A stretch of 64,000 nucleotides of DNA from Anopheles merus (taxonomy: Eukaryota > Arthropoda > Insecta > Diptera > Culicidae), in assembly GCF_017562075.2 (NCBI RefSeq), contig NC_054081.1, forward strand, positions 15,594,542 to 15,658,541, read 5' to 3'. Numbering within the stretch: position 1 is the stretch's first letter; every line of letters starts with the position of its first letter. Under the pieces are notes generated by a model. The model was not told the DNA's origin. It was given only the letters and a program-made list of their open reading frames with translations, and did no database searches. Position numbers and translations under genes: made by a program. Shown one piece after another: positions 13,791 through 25,472 of this stretch.

Positions 13791-15400
13791 CAGAATAATT
13801 CACTACTCCTTCAACGACTTCTTCAACCTCAGAGTCATTGTTTCAACCGGCTCCCGAGCACTCTTACCGTAATTCGCAAAAAGCTTCCAGCCCTGGGCCT
13901 GATCTTCCTGCCCGAAACTGACAGGTGGCAGGCGCTTCGCTTCCCACGCAGACCCTAAGACGCTACGACCCATTGTGCCCATTCGCTTCGCACGAACCGT
14001 CAAGAAACCCCGTTAAGCGGATCATCGGCGTCCGGTACCCTGCTAGCATGGGTAAACACACCCCAAATATGGCCGCACCTTCTCCTCTGGGTTGTGCCGC
14101 TGTCTCATCAACCCGAGTGGGGTCGAGTGTGAATTCTTCCGGTGGCTGGTAGGCTTTGGGAGGGGTGATGCAAAAATTTTCATTTAGTGTTTACAATTTA
14201 ATTTCACCGTCTAGCGAAAGTGTAATTCACGCTTTCGGCGCGATGCCGCATTAACTGAGGAGACAATACACTAAGACGTACGTGAGTGAGTCTGTGTTGT
14301 TTCATCCTAGGAGAATGTCGGAACAGTTAAACCGTTTTGGAAGCGAAGCACAAACGCAACACAGAAGCTTCCATGCTAGCTTACTCATGTTTGTGAAATA
14401 TTCTCTGTCGCACGATGTAGTATGACCAAGCAGGCAAGTCAATTGATTTTTATGCACGATATCATATTGAGGAGTACAGCAGCCAGAGTTTTGATTAAAT
14501 GTGTTCGCTATGACACAATATAATAACGCTAATCACCCCGCCTCCGAAGCATCACTGTGGACTTCCTTAAACTAAAGCATTGCACAGTAAAGCTCTTAAC
14601 CAAGCTACACTCACGAACAAATTTTGCTTGATTTATTGCAAACGAACGCTACGCCGTACGTGCCACTAGCGAACAACAGGGGACGATCCCTATTGCGTTC
14701 GATGCAGAAATCAAACGCTCACACACGTAACCTGATATCGATGGGTAGCAGCGGCCAATGGCTAATCGGAAACGAAAGAAGCAAAATCGAAAAAATGAAG
14801 AATGACCATGACCGTTCAGCTGATGACTGTCGGACGCAGACTGCAGATTTTAAGGATCACCACAAACACACATACCCGCATACCAACGGATGGGTAAATG
14901 AAATTATTGATTATATATGTGTTATCTATTCACCCGCCACACAACCAAGGCGCCTCCATCCCGCAGCATTTGGCCCGCTCATGCATGTGTGTATAAGTGT
15001 GTTTGTGTTTGTGTTTGTGAGGCGAAACGAGATGAAGCACGTAAAGCGACCGATATATTATTGGACGTTTTCGATCGGACTGTCGGGGTTGGATCACTGT
15101 CGGATATCGCACGTTCCGCACGTTCCAAACCGTTCGAGCACAGGCACAAAACGCGATCTGCCCTCAATTTTCGCCGCCTCCACAAGACCCCTCGGCGGTC
15201 CTTCAATTGCAGCGGTTCGCCGCAGACGCTTGGTATGTTGGCGTGATTTAAGAAAGCCGGAGAGAAAAGCGGTGTAAGCGTCCACCATCTCACCAGCTGC
15301 CTGGTGTCAGTTCCAAATGGAACGCTTCTACAGCACAGGGCAGCACGGCCGGCCGTTAGCAGACCCTTTTTTTGTTTTTATTGAAAACGACCATTATTAG
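13791..15400. other. Mixed-composition non-coding DNA
   Basis: No supported gene. A plus-strand frame of 217 codons at 14624 runs through a GTTTGT repeat and has no domain. A minus-strand splice-donor-like GTAAGA lies at 13867-13862 after an open stretch, but no matching acceptor or partner exon is apparent. Confidence 0.45.
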
Positions 15401-15572
15401 ACATATTCGATGTGGGGAAAGCAAAGAAAACGTCGTACCGCTAGCCTCAAAATCAACACAAAGTCACGAACGAGCGACTCCGCGAGCTGCCCTGTGCACT
15501 GTACAGCACACCTACACACCACCGCGTCCAGGCATAAGTTCGCCGGGCATCCGGTTCGAAGGACCAATTTCG
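15401..15572 (+). CDS. Candidate internal exon (57 codons), unknown protein
   Basis: A T-rich tract (CCCTTTTTTTGTTTTTATTG) shortly precedes ACCATTATTAG at 15400, an acceptable acceptor. The following frame is open for 57 codons to a GTAAGG donor at 15573. It starts HIRCGESKENVVPLASK and ends PGISSPGIRFEGPIS; it is rich in Ser, Thr and Pro, like a disordered linker. The exon begins with one base of a split codon and ends in phase 0, which matches the start phase of the candidate exon at 23362. No family recognised. Support is only splice signals plus frame. Confidence 0.3.
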
Positions 15573-16036
15573 GTAAGGCGTGTTATCGTCATTCACGCGC
15601 ATAGTTCCATGCGGCTTAAGCTTTTTGCAATTCCGCCATTCTATTTGCTTGTTTGCTGTAGTTGTAGTATTATGTTTATACATTAATATGATTCCTTCAA
15701 TACGTTTGTAGGGTAGTATTACAATTTCGCTACATAAAAATCCCTGCCAGATACTGCTGGGCGTTTTGTTTCGCATCGTACTTCCTGCCGTGCTACTCTG
15801 CTTAAGTACGGTGCATACATTTTCGAGCTTCACTTTCCGGATGCACACACACACACTCATGGACACTTTTACAGCAGCACCGTGAATGTATCCGTTACTA
15901 CAAGGGCTAACTTTTAACCATTCCACGACCGGTCCTTTCATAAAATGGTGTACTGTTCCCGAACGAACGGTGGTGCTTTGATTTGTAGCTCAACGCCAGT
16001 CGCCGATGTGTTGTTGCGTTTTTTTTTCTCTCTCTC

Positions 16037-16088
<52 letters not shown>

Positions 16089-18035
16089 CTCTATTTCCCT
16101 CTCCCTATTCCTCCCGTTCTTTCACAGCCGTTCGCTTTAATTTTGTACAACGGGAAAACATTATTTCGTGCGCCGGTTCCTCATTTCCGATCGTGTGTGA
16201 ATTCAACCGAAAGATAAGCCCTCGCAGCCGTAATGCGCAGCACAGCAATCAGCTAATGTAGCAGCTTGCCTTCTCACCCTGTGCGCCCATGGCATGCCGC
16301 AACCAGGTGCTAGGTGCTGATCACCGTTCGCGGCTGCATCTTCACTGCATTCTGCATACGGTGGGGAGGTGAGAGGAGGAGAAGCGGTTTTCCGAAACGG
16401 AAGGCGGGACGACCGAGCTTAGTTACATGTGTGCAAACAAGCTGCCCTGGCAGGACCGTTTCCGCAAACGCTTTTTGACACGCCCGATGCTCGACGCGTC
16501 AAGCCAAACCAGTCGAACGAAACAGCGGAGCAATGTTACAAAATGTCATGAACGGCAGGCAGCACGTACATCACCACCGGTAGATCTCATTGTCCTGTGC
16601 CTCCAACCGGAAATGGTTCATAAAAATTAAGAACATTAGAACGGGGCACGGCGACGCAATGCGAGAGGATGTGGTTAACACAGCGGTACGCAGCGTATAC
16701 CGCTACCGGTCGCATCTGGCACCGGTTTCGACACCGGTCGGGACGGAGTGGTCCACAATGCCCGTGTGCATCCTGGTTTCCTACGGTTTTTAGCAGGATG
16801 GCAGTCATTTTGCAAATTAAAAAATGGCACTCATGAATGATAATGCGTTTCAATGGGGCTTTCATCTCGGGTTTTGTGCTGCTTCATAACGCAGTACGAT
16901 TGAGTTAGTTAGGTACAGAAGCAACCATAATATGTAATTCTAGGTCTTTTTTCACTATGTCCCAGTGCCAGTACTGAAGTTCTTAATGTTCTTATGACTA
17001 GTATTATAACTATTAATACCGAAGCACAGATGTTCAATTGTGTATTACTACATACATTTCGATGTGGTATAGAAGTACACCGATATACCAGTAGAATTTG
17101 ACATTGGGGTGTTTTACGATTCTTGCCAGCTTTTTTGTATGGAGTTTGAAGACTACATGGCTCAGATTTTCAGCTTAAATTATTTAAAAATGAAAAATAT
17201 GTAAAAAAAAACGCCGATGAATGATGGATTGACACATACATATTTTGCCAATAAAGATTAAAACATGCTTTAATAAATGTTTTAAATCTTTTTGAACGTA
17301 TTATAATTCATTTCATTCAAAAAAAAAACGTAATACATGTATAATCATTCTTTCTCAAACATTGGGGTCGCATATGTTATTTGCTGATAATAATTTTACT
17401 TATATACGAAAAGTTTAACGATTTTAAAATGCATCTTTGTTTGTACACAAATTATGGAATTCCATATGGTGAAACGTAATCGTCAAATGGACGCAACCCG
17501 GATGATGAATATTGTTCAACTGACAGGTTGAAATTTAAGCTTTCTGGATCAAATAATAGAAGTGGGCGTTATCAGTAAATTTATCAGATTACTATCTTTT
17601 TTAGTTTTTTAGTACAGTGTTTTAGTTTAAATTACTTTATAGTAATTTACTCACTGTAAGTTTAACGTTTGCATAAAAAATGGATTTTGTTCGGCTGGCT
17701 ATAGAAAAAAATCTAATAGAGATCATTTTCTTTCCATGAACATCTTCTGAAAGGTAATTGTCTCAGCTTACTTGCAAAAATAAATTTACAAGCTTGTAAG
17801 CTGTCTGTCGTCAGTTATCCGGAATTTTCACCATGAAGGACAAAAACATACACGCTGGCATGTTTTAAGATCTACCTTCGATTTTTAGAAATTGCTCCTA
17901 AGTTTTCGCAACAAAATTGTTGGAGTAGAGCTTTTGCATCATATTTGTCCAGAAGAAAATTCTATTTCTATTACTGGTGTAGCATATCTGCTATACAGAA
18001 CTTATTATAATATACACTATCAGCTATAGACACAT
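15573..18035. other. Non-coding DNA with a (TC)n run, AT-rich toward the retroelement
   Basis: A (TC)n microsatellite lies at 16028-16092. From 16.9 kb on the sequence is AT-rich with no ORF worth reporting. If the exon candidates at 15401 and 23362 are real, this is intron. Confidence 0.45.
16028..16092 (+). repeat. (TC)n microsatellite
   Basis: TC dinucleotide run with small interruptions (CTCAC, CTTCTC). Confidence 0.95.
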
Positions 18036-18791
18036 TGTAACACACTTTAGAAAGCCAAACCACACCATTGTTACACATTCATTATAACACATTCAGCAAA
18101 TCAGATCATACCACAGCACCGCAACCGGAAGATTTCAGGCCGTCCATTCAAACAAATAACAGACGTGACACACTTATCAAAAACAACCGAAACGGGCAAC
18201 ATAAGCAATTCAAGCGTTACTGCAGCAAAGTGGACAAACAGAGAACGCATAGCAACTTATTGCTAAAAGCGCAGTGTAGGCAAAGATCGACGAACGCACC
18301 CGTTCTTTAGCTAGAACAGTTTATACTTTCCAGAACCTTCGTAGAACATAGACACCTCACTCCAATATAATGTATAAATTGCACCTCATATCAATAACCT
18401 TTAATTAGGACAATAACACATTCCAAAACCAAATGTACGAAACTTATTGAGTATAAATAAAACCAAATCCGACCGTGGCAGGTCAGATTCGTTCGGACTG
18501 CCAAGATAGGACGTTACGCTTCCTAATACTTCGCCTTCCAACTTATTTCAAGAGTTTAGTTATGTCCCCCTACCCAAGGTAAGGCTTCTAAACTCCAACG
18601 TTTCCAGTAAGGGAAACCTCCTAAAGGTTTCTATGATCGCCTGGACGATCAAGTGTAGAAAAGTCCGCTTCGAACAAAAGTGTTATTCCACCTCGGCTCA
18701 TGTCAGTAAAAACTGACCTACCGCGACGGTACTTGAGGTACAGCTGTACGCTCAGCATATGGCGACCGTAGCTATCGCCTAACCCATTACA
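18036..18791 (+). repeat. Putative 5' LTR
   Basis: Begins TGTAACACAC and ends CCCATTACA, giving 5-bp inverted ends TGTAA/TTACA, directly before the tRNA-Arg primer site. It contains a TATA box at 18452. The right end is well placed by the primer site; the left end is less certain because another TGTTACAC lies at 18069 and no 3' LTR is present for comparison. Confidence 0.5.
18452..18458 (+). promoter_or_regulatory. TATA box of the LTR promoter
   Basis: TATAAATAAA about 340 bp before the LTR end; the transcript start (R region) would fall around 18480. The AATAAA within it could serve as the LTR poly(A) signal. Confidence 0.4.
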
Positions 18792-18804
18792 TGGCGACCG
18801 TGAC
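18792..18804 (+). other. Primer-binding site, tRNA-Arg type
   Basis: TGGCGACCGTGAC is complementary to the 3' end of an arginine tRNA including its CCA, as in Drosophila mdg1/412-type elements. An almost identical TGGCGACCGTAGC lies 32 bp upstream at 18760, inside the inferred LTR end. Confidence 0.65.
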
Positions 18805-19296
18805 CATAATCTACAATCGACGGGCAGAAGTTAAAGTAAAAATCAAGTAAAATGTGATACGTACAACGGTAACGTAAAGCGTAAGTGTCGTGTGACGAAC
18901 CAAAAGTATTGTGACCATAACCGGCTATCGACGGAAAGTGAAAAAAAGTGTCAAATGTGCATTTTTTACGGAACATTCATCAACGCAGCTGGGGCAAGTA
19001 ACCCATATGTAAACAAAAAACAATAACGGTGAAAGAACAGCTACAAGCAAGTTCGGTGCAGTGCAAAATAAAAAAATAAAAACATTTAGTGCAGTGTAAG
19101 TGCAAAATGAATGTTTAACTGATGAACAAACATTATCCGTACACAGTATTGTAAGAACCTATCCCAATGTGTAAAAACGTATGAACGCTCTTGTGATCGA
19201 TTTACCAAGTAGAGTAACGTTGAAATGAGAAACGATGAAAGCTTAAAAAAATGCTAACTTTTCACAATAACCCACAGTACAGCACAGATTTATAAA

Positions 19297-19530
19297 ATGG
19301 GTAACGACGCATCAAACCCTAAAGCTAATGTCAATGGTGATAATGATCTTACCATTATTCAAACACAAAATGTTCACTCAGAGCAGCATGAAACCCATGA
19401 GTTAAAACTGAACATTGTGCTGATAATTCTTACTATCATACTCATGCAAAAAGTAATTAAAACCGTTTTCAAAATATTGATAACTCTAGCAAAACGTGAT
19501 GCAATCAATAACATGCAGCTGCCTATATAA
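19297..19530 (+). CDS. Small ORF upstream of gag, possible lipid- or membrane-anchored protein
   Basis: 77 codons from an ATG. It begins MGNDASNPK, so a glycine follows the start Met as in N-myristoylated proteins, then a polar Asn/Asp-rich part (IIQTQNVHSEQHETHELK), then a hydrophobic stretch (LNIVLIILTIILM) and a basic segment. It sits between the primer site and gag in the retroelement leader. I recall that 412-type elements carry small ORFs before gag but could not check it. A membrane or lipid anchor is inference from the sequence. Its role, if any, is unknown; it may merely act as an upstream ORF that tempers gag translation. Confidence 0.45.
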   Translation: MGNDASNPKANVNGDNDLTIIQTQNVHSEQHETHELKLNIVLIILTIILMQKVIKTVFKILITLAKRDAINNMQLPI

Positions 19531-19894
19531 TATAACTCATTTTGGTAATCTATACGATTCGTGGAGTAAGTGATATGGAATAATAAAAAGCAGTGCAAAA
19601 CAAGTTTTGGCCAGCGAGATTGAAAGGAACAGCCGTTCCCAACGTGGAAGACGAAAAGACAAGGCGAGCTCACTGCCCAATCTGGATTGGCAGGCGAGAA
19701 TGGACAAGTGTCCCAACCCCGACAAGACATCGAGCGACGAATGATGACACCGTAGAACTTCACATCAAGCACCGATCAAACACCAAGCACCGGTAACGAG
19801 CGTAGCACCATCAGCAGCAACAACAACAAATACATGCTATGTATTTAAACAAGGTACCGTAAATATGCAATTTTACTGATGAGGCTGCATAAAT

Positions 19895-21163
19895 ATGCAA
19901 AAACTATTCGAAAAAATAGAAATATTAGATAGAATTTATGAACAGGTGAAACAGCTGAACAAATGTTATAGGCTTTGCGCGTTAACAACATTAAGGGATA
20001 ATACTAAGGAAATATACGACGAAATACAAGAACTCCTACGAAAGCACGAATCGTATATTAAAGATGAAATATTAACGAAGCTAATTAAAAAGAGTAGATA
20101 CATATACTACGAAATAAATAAGTGCATAAAAATACATTTCGAAAGACATCCAGATTCATTAAATACGACATTATCAGAGAACCAATTTGACATAACAATA
20201 GAAACGAAACCTGACAAAATGGCGGACATTATGGAATTAATTAAAATCACCACTTCTCTCATATCGAAGTATGATGGTAATGAGAAGGATTTGAAAGGTG
20301 TGGTATCAAACTTAAATGTATTAAAGAAAATAGTAAAGCCAGAAAATAAAGAAACAGTAATAGAACTGGTACTAGGACGTCTTACAGGAAAAGCGCGAAT
20401 TGTCGTAGGGGAAACCCCAACCTCAATTGAAGAAATAGTTAGCAAATTACAAGATAGGTGCAGCATAAAGGTAACACCAGAGATCATAGTATCAAAAATG
20501 GACAATACTAAACAGACTGGAACGATAGAAGACTTTGGCAGCGTTATTGAAAAATTAACACAACAACTAGAAGAAGCATATATTGCAGAAGAGATAGCGC
20601 CAGAAGTAGCCAGAAAAAAGGCAACTAAATCAGGAATCAGTGCATTGAGTTATGGACTTAAAGATGGCGAGACCAAAATTATAATGAGATCGAGTAAATT
20701 TGAACACTTGCATGAAGCAATAGAGCAAGCAGTAAAGTTGGAGCTAGAAGACAAAACGAAAAAGGGAAGGAATGATCAGACAAAGATCCTATATTCAAAC
20801 GCTACCAGGAACAATAGAGGGTATGGAAACAACTACCAGGGAAGGAACAATTTCAACAAATTCCCAAATAATAATAGGTTTCAAACACAAAACCCACCCA
20901 GGTTCCCACCCATAAAATATGGACAGAACAACAACCGAAATAATAATAACTTCAGATATAACAACAATAACAATACTAGCAACAACAGAAATCAGCAGCC
21001 AAATCGGCAAAATAATTCCAATAGAAATCAGTACGTACAATCCAGTCAGAGGAATAATAGCAATGGGCAAAATACTCGAGCGCCTATTCATAATACAGTA
21101 ACAGCAGAAGAACAGAATAATTTTTTAGCCCACTCTCAAGCATCAGAAAATACCCTATACTAA
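19895..21163 (+). CDS. gag: Gag polyprotein of mdg1-like retrotransposon
   Basis: 422 codons, ATG to TAA, apparently intact. Residues 1-100 form a charged helical region. Residues 108-280 resemble the capsid domain of mdg1/412 Gag (MELIKITTSLISKYDGNEKD near the start, later SGISALSYGLKDGE). A linker with ILYSN follows near residue 300, then a tail to about 400 very rich in Asn, Arg, Gln and Gly (GYGNNYQGRNNFNK and similar). There is no CCHC zinc knuckle; the basic Asn-rich tail probably binds RNA instead. Gag forms the cytoplasmic virus-like particle in such elements. Pol follows in the -1 frame, with the shift site at 21121-21127. An open gag beside a truncated pol suggests fairly recent insertion, or retention without selection. 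Confidence 0.8.
   Translation: MQKLFEKIEILDRIYEQVKQLNKCYRLCALTTLRDNTKEIYDEIQELLRKHESYIKDEILTKLIKKSRYIYYEINKCIKIHFERHPDSLNTTLSENQFDITIETKPDKMADIMELIKITTSLISKYDGNEKDLKGVVSNLNVLKKIVKPENKETVIELVLGRLTGKARIVVGETPTSIEEIVSKLQDRCSIKVTPEIIVSKMDNTKQTGTIEDFGSVIEKLTQQLEEAYIAEEIAPEVARKKATKSGISALSYGLKDGETKIIMRSSKFEHLHEAIEQAVKLELEDKTKKGRNDQTKILYSNATRNNRGYGNNYQGRNNFNKFPNNNRFQTQNPPRFPPIKYGQNNNRNNNNFRYNNNNNTSNNRNQQPNRQNNSNRNQYVQSSQRNNSNGQNTRAPIHNTVTAEEQNNFLAHSQASENTLY
21121..21127 (+). promoter_or_regulatory. -1 ribosomal frameshift site T-TTT-TTA
   Basis: In the gag frame the codons are AAT TTT TTA, giving the heptamer T TTT TTA of the X-XXY-YYZ class, 34 bases before the gag stop codon ends at 21163. Slipping back one base moves the ribosome into the frame that encodes the protease at 21130-21798. 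A downstream stimulatory structure was not modelled. Confidence 0.6.
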
Positions 21164-21801
21164 CCATAAACACTGATGCAGATAATTTTGTTAAAGTTAA
21201 AATAGAAATTGCAAAGGAAATCTATAGCACACTCATCATAGATACAAGAGCAACCGTATCCGTTCTTAAAGCTAGTAAATTAAAACCAGGTTGCAAGATC
21301 AATACATCTAAAAAAATAACTTTGATAAGCTCTAGTGACCATGAATCAGAGACTTTAGGAACTGCTATGACAACAATTCACTTTGGCGATTATTCCATAA
21401 TACACGAATTTCATAAAATAGAAGACGTAGAATCCATTTTTTCTGACGGACTGTTAGGAAAAGACTTTATAAAGCACAGATGTATTGTTGATTATGTTAA
21501 TTGGATGATATACTTCTCATCTGATAACGGATTGATTTCACATCCAATAGAAGACAATGGAAATGGAAATTATATTTTACCAAAACGAAGTGAAGTAGTA
21601 CGAAAAATAAACTTGACAGAAGATTCAATCATCTTATCACAGGAAATCCAACCAGGAGTATTTTGCGGAAACACAATAGTCTCCAAACGTAATCGGTGTA
21701 TCAAATTTATTAATACCACAGATAAAGATGTTTCTTTTGAGATAAAATCTTACAAACCAGAAATCGAACCTTTAGCAGATTATGAACTGTTTTGGCGGTA
21801 G
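21121..21801 (+). pseudogene. pol: pol remnant: aspartic protease, RT missing
   Basis: In the -1 frame relative to gag the sequence is open from 21121 to a TAG at 21799-21801. It starts FFSPLSSIRKYPILTINTDA and shows the retroviral-type aspartic protease fold: the active-site loop at 21241-21252 reads Asp-Thr-Arg-Ala where the family has Asp-Thr/Ser-Gly-Ala, and the second conserved strand reads GLLGKDFI at about 21448. The Gly-to-Arg change should abolish activity. About 110 residues of linker follow (ending near IEPLADYELF), then unrelated sequence: reverse transcriptase, RNase H and integrase are absent. The element is therefore not autonomous. Confidence 0.7.
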
Positions 21802-23361
21802 CAGCGACCTCCCGGCCTAACAAACGCAGCGATGTAGCGACTAGTCCCTCGATTTTCATTTTCAGCATACTTTAGAGCTTCTTATTGCTCAGAGACGACG
21901 GTGATTGAAAGTTGGGATTTCTTTCGATGCTCTAATTGATGTCCAATAGTTTCAATATTTTGTAGGTACCGAAACAGGCTTATACGACGTCCACAAACTG
22001 CCACACGGAGTCCGTTTTAGACGCTACAGGGTGCCGTTCTTTGTTCGCGCACGCTTCTAAACGAAGTTGCTTCAATTAGAGTTTGACTAAAAGAGGTGTC
22101 AAATTTTGTCTCTTGACTCATGGAATACTATTGTTAAAAGTGTAACTAACGTTTTTAATGCTGTGAGTAAAAATAAACCCATGCAAAATCCACATTTTTT
22201 GTTCATTTTTTTAATACAGGCGTTACTAGTTGTCAGAAAAACTACAATCCATGAATTCATTAAGTGCATATTCGTGAACTGTAGTTAATAAAACTTTATA
22301 CGTGAACTGTAGTTAATTTTTTATACTAATTCATGGTTTATCTGAAAACAGTGGTACTCTCCCTAGAATCTTTTAAATCTAAGAGAATGTAGTACTTTAA
22401 AGCCTTCTGCATTTCCCTAAGAACTTAAACATCTCAAAATTTACCCAAGATTGCTTGAAACCTTAAATTATTACTGATTCGGAGTGATCTGCGTTACAAT
22501 AAAAACAGTCCAATAAAAAAATCTGGAACACATGTACACCCAAGGTCATATAAAACCACCCGGTCTGGTCGATAGAAATACATCATCTTGCATCTTCCTG
22601 CTTACAATTCCTGCACAATAATTGTTCCTTTTGTCAGCCCACCGGACGAGGAGAAACTTTGCGAGAAAGCGTCCGTAATGACAGCAATCAAACATTCATT
22701 ATCCATTTCCTGCAGCCCCGGTTAGCGGTTGGTAGCGACAGCTGTCGGCCCCGATAACGCCGGCATCCACATCAATACCAGCGCCACCATCACCGGTGAA
22801 GCACAATGGAGAAAGTTTTCCCTGTTTTTTTTTCTTCATTTCCCAGCACCATCCTGATGAAGATGTTAAAATCAAAATGCACACCGCGCCCAGGAGGTAA
22901 AGTATTGAGCTCGAATCGGTGCCAAACAGTTCTGAATCATTTACTATCGCTCTCACCGGAGCACTTTACACCGGATTTTGTTCCGGATGGGATATATGTG
23001 TTTCACTTGCTCCTCTTCTCTTTTCTTTTTTACTGTGAGTTTCTTATTTGCTTCCCATGGTGCTTGGCTTCTCGTTTTGTTCCTGCTAACGTCAGGTGTG
23101 TTGCGTTGTGTACGATTTTTTATTCGCTACGAAACAGACGATAGCAGTTCGATTATCGTGCAGCACACCCAGGTAGGGCCAGATCGAGAAGTTCGCCAAA
23201 GTGTAATAACACCTACTGAACAAAGCACATAAAATCAAATTGGTAAAATATTGGTTGCGAGGTGATTCGTTTCGATTGGCTCGATTGGAACGGTTGGGAC
23301 GATGGGTCGGGCTGCACACGTGTGGAATGTCTGCGAGTTTTATTACCCTGCACACCAGTAG
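21802..23361. other. Non-coding DNA after the truncated retroelement
   Basis: No 3' LTR is seen. A small tandem duplication of GTGAACTGTAGTTAAT lies near 22274-22316. From about 22.6 kb the composition rises in GC with no supported exon until 23362. Confidence 0.45.
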
Positions 23362-23426
23362 GAGCTGGTGAAGCTGAACGAGCGTCGTCAGCGAGCAAGT
23401 ATGCACGTCCCCGTCCTGCTGGACAG
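23362..23426 (+). CDS. Candidate short internal exon, unknown protein
   Basis: The acceptor is ...ACCCTGCACACCAGTAG at 23361; the donor is GACAG followed by GTGAGT at 23427. The 65-nt frame reads ELVKLNERRQRASMHVPVLL followed by D and a split codon, an amphipathic basic helix followed by a hydrophobic strand, which looks protein-like. The same frame has a TAG just before the start, so the exon cannot begin earlier in this frame. An alternative acceptor at 23358 opens another frame (GAGEAERASS...). Start phase 0 fits the donor of the exon candidate at 15401-15572. Family unknown. Confidence 0.3.
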
Positions 23427-25382
23427 GTGAGTTGACAGTATTCGGATAGTAAAATTTCGTCGTAAAGTAAATACCAACCGAACCACATCAACGGACTTCG
23501 CAGATGTGCTTTCTCGCTAGCTCGTAAAACAATTGAGTAGTTCTTCCTAAGCCCTTGGTGCAGTGGTCGGCAGACTTATGCAAATTGTGCTCGATAGACT
23601 TTCTTCAATTACTACAAATCATGTGAACATATTTAATGTGTTTAAAGATGATGGAATTGAATATTTTATGTTCTTCTTTATAATTATCTTTTCTCAAGAT
23701 TTTTTCATGCGTAGTATTATGTTTTTATGCCTTTTTTTGTTACGCCAATGCCTTATTAATTATTAATTTTCTCATTCTCATATGTATTGTTTCTTGACCT
23801 CTTCTGGCCTTTTATATTTTTATTTCGATTTCTTAACCTTAATATTTTGCTATTTTTATTGCGTTTATGTTCCTACACCAATGTAAACCTTTTTGTTTTT
23901 TTTTGTGTTGTTTTTTTCATATCACCTAGCATCTTGTTCTCTTGATTATCCTTACGATTTTTTTCCTTTTTTCTCTTTCTTTGATTCATATCTGTTTATG
24001 CGGTATATTATGTATTATTTAATTAAACATTTCAAATAATGGTTCTAGTGCCATTTATCTGTAATCTTTATTTGTATTTGATTTTGTATGAAAAAAAAAC
24101 TGCCGTCCACTGTCCTAGTATCTTAGCCACACGCTCTGTGAAGAACCAGGATAGCGCCAGAGCCGGTTGACAAATTCCTGATCGTTTCACTTTGCTGGCT
24201 AGTACCGGGGCATACGTATCCGTACGTAAACAGTCGAGCACAATAAAAATCTCAATCGGTAGTAGAAAATTTGAAAAGGGTTTTCCGTTTCGTTCTGCGT
24301 GTCAAAGCAGCAACCTACTAATAAATTCTAAGAAAAACCAATCGTATACTGGGCGACCAACCGAGGAATGCGCTGGGTACCAAATGGGAAGTTTTGTGTA
24401 CTCTCCCATTTGTTTCAGTTCGACCCAGCGTCGCTGGCCTGCTGGATCCAATTTGGGTGCTAAATTATTGCCATCCGCACGCCGGAATCGAAAGTCTCAA
24501 ACGTTGGAAATAATCGATCTCCTCCACAAATCGTTCCCACATTGAGTCGCATATCGGGTTTCGCTTTTATTTTTTGTTGGTTTGAGCTGCTAAACAAGGG
24601 GTAGGCATTTGTTTGCGTTGTTTTCGATTGTTTTGAAGTAACTTTTTACGAAGACTTCCTCGTTGCCGGCAAAACACGGAGGAGTTAAGATTTTTGGAAG
24701 ATTGTTTCAGCCTCTAACTCCTTTACGCTTTGAAAGGGTTCCGGTACGTTGCTTGAGGGGTCGCGTTTTTTCATGCGTTGATTGATGTTTTTTTTCTTCC
24801 CCAAGCTTTAGAAAGAGCTCAATAAAGAGTGTGTTTTTTCTTCTTTCGTTGCACAATATTTACAACACACAATTCCATCTTAAAGCTGTAGTATTTCAAG
24901 ACATTCTTGGTTGAATCGACGGCCTTTCCAAGTGTTCTGTTCGCAGACGAAGCTTCCTGAAAATGCTACCCCCACGAAACGATACGACACGGCTTCAACG
25001 CGCACCTATTTTTAGTCTCCAGGATTCACCCGCGAAGACAGCGCGAGGCACACTTGTCGGCAGCGTGGTAGTATCTGCCTCATCCTGGTTGACGTTTAAT
25101 TTCCGGCCGTTTGGCACACGATTGTCAACGGTTTCAATCAAACAAACAAAAACGGCTGGCAGCTCAGTCGCTCGCCTCGTAAGGGCGTTTGTCTCGATCG
25201 TCCGATGACCTTCGCGTGAACCAAAGCCCCAAGGCAGGCTCGAGATAGTGAACAATCGGAAAAGCCTCTCCCATTCCGAGAGCGTGGTTTGGCTTCATTA
25301 CATGATGCGCTATCTTGCCATTGACTGACTGTTGAGGCCAGGAGCTTAAGAAAGAAAGAAAAAGAGAGAGTGAGAGAGAGAT

Positions 25383-25472
<90 letters not shown>

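Larger units (their letters stand above)
18036..21798 (+). mobile_element. Truncated mdg1/412-like Ty3/gypsy LTR retrotransposon
   Basis: In order: a putative 5' LTR (18036-18791), a primer site matching the 3' end of insect tRNA-Arg, a small ORF, a complete gag and the start of pol (protease). The homology stops near 21798, before reverse transcriptase, RNase H and integrase, and no second LTR is visible, so the copy is 3'-truncated. It lies in plus orientation. The mdg1/412 assignment rests on the gag architecture (capsid-like domain, an ILYSN motif, then an Asn/Arg-rich tail in place of CCHC zinc knuckles) and on the primer site. The 5' boundary is inferred from the short TGTAA/TTACA ends. 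Confidence 0.75.

Noticed and set aside
13868..14003. Minus-strand exon ending at a GTAAGA donor (MGTMGRSVLGSAWEAKRL...)
   Set aside because: Only the donor is convincing; no acceptor, partner exon or recognised family.
14624..15277. 217-codon plus-strand frame
   Set aside because: Crosses a GTTTGT repeat and shows no domain; the composition is not protein-like.
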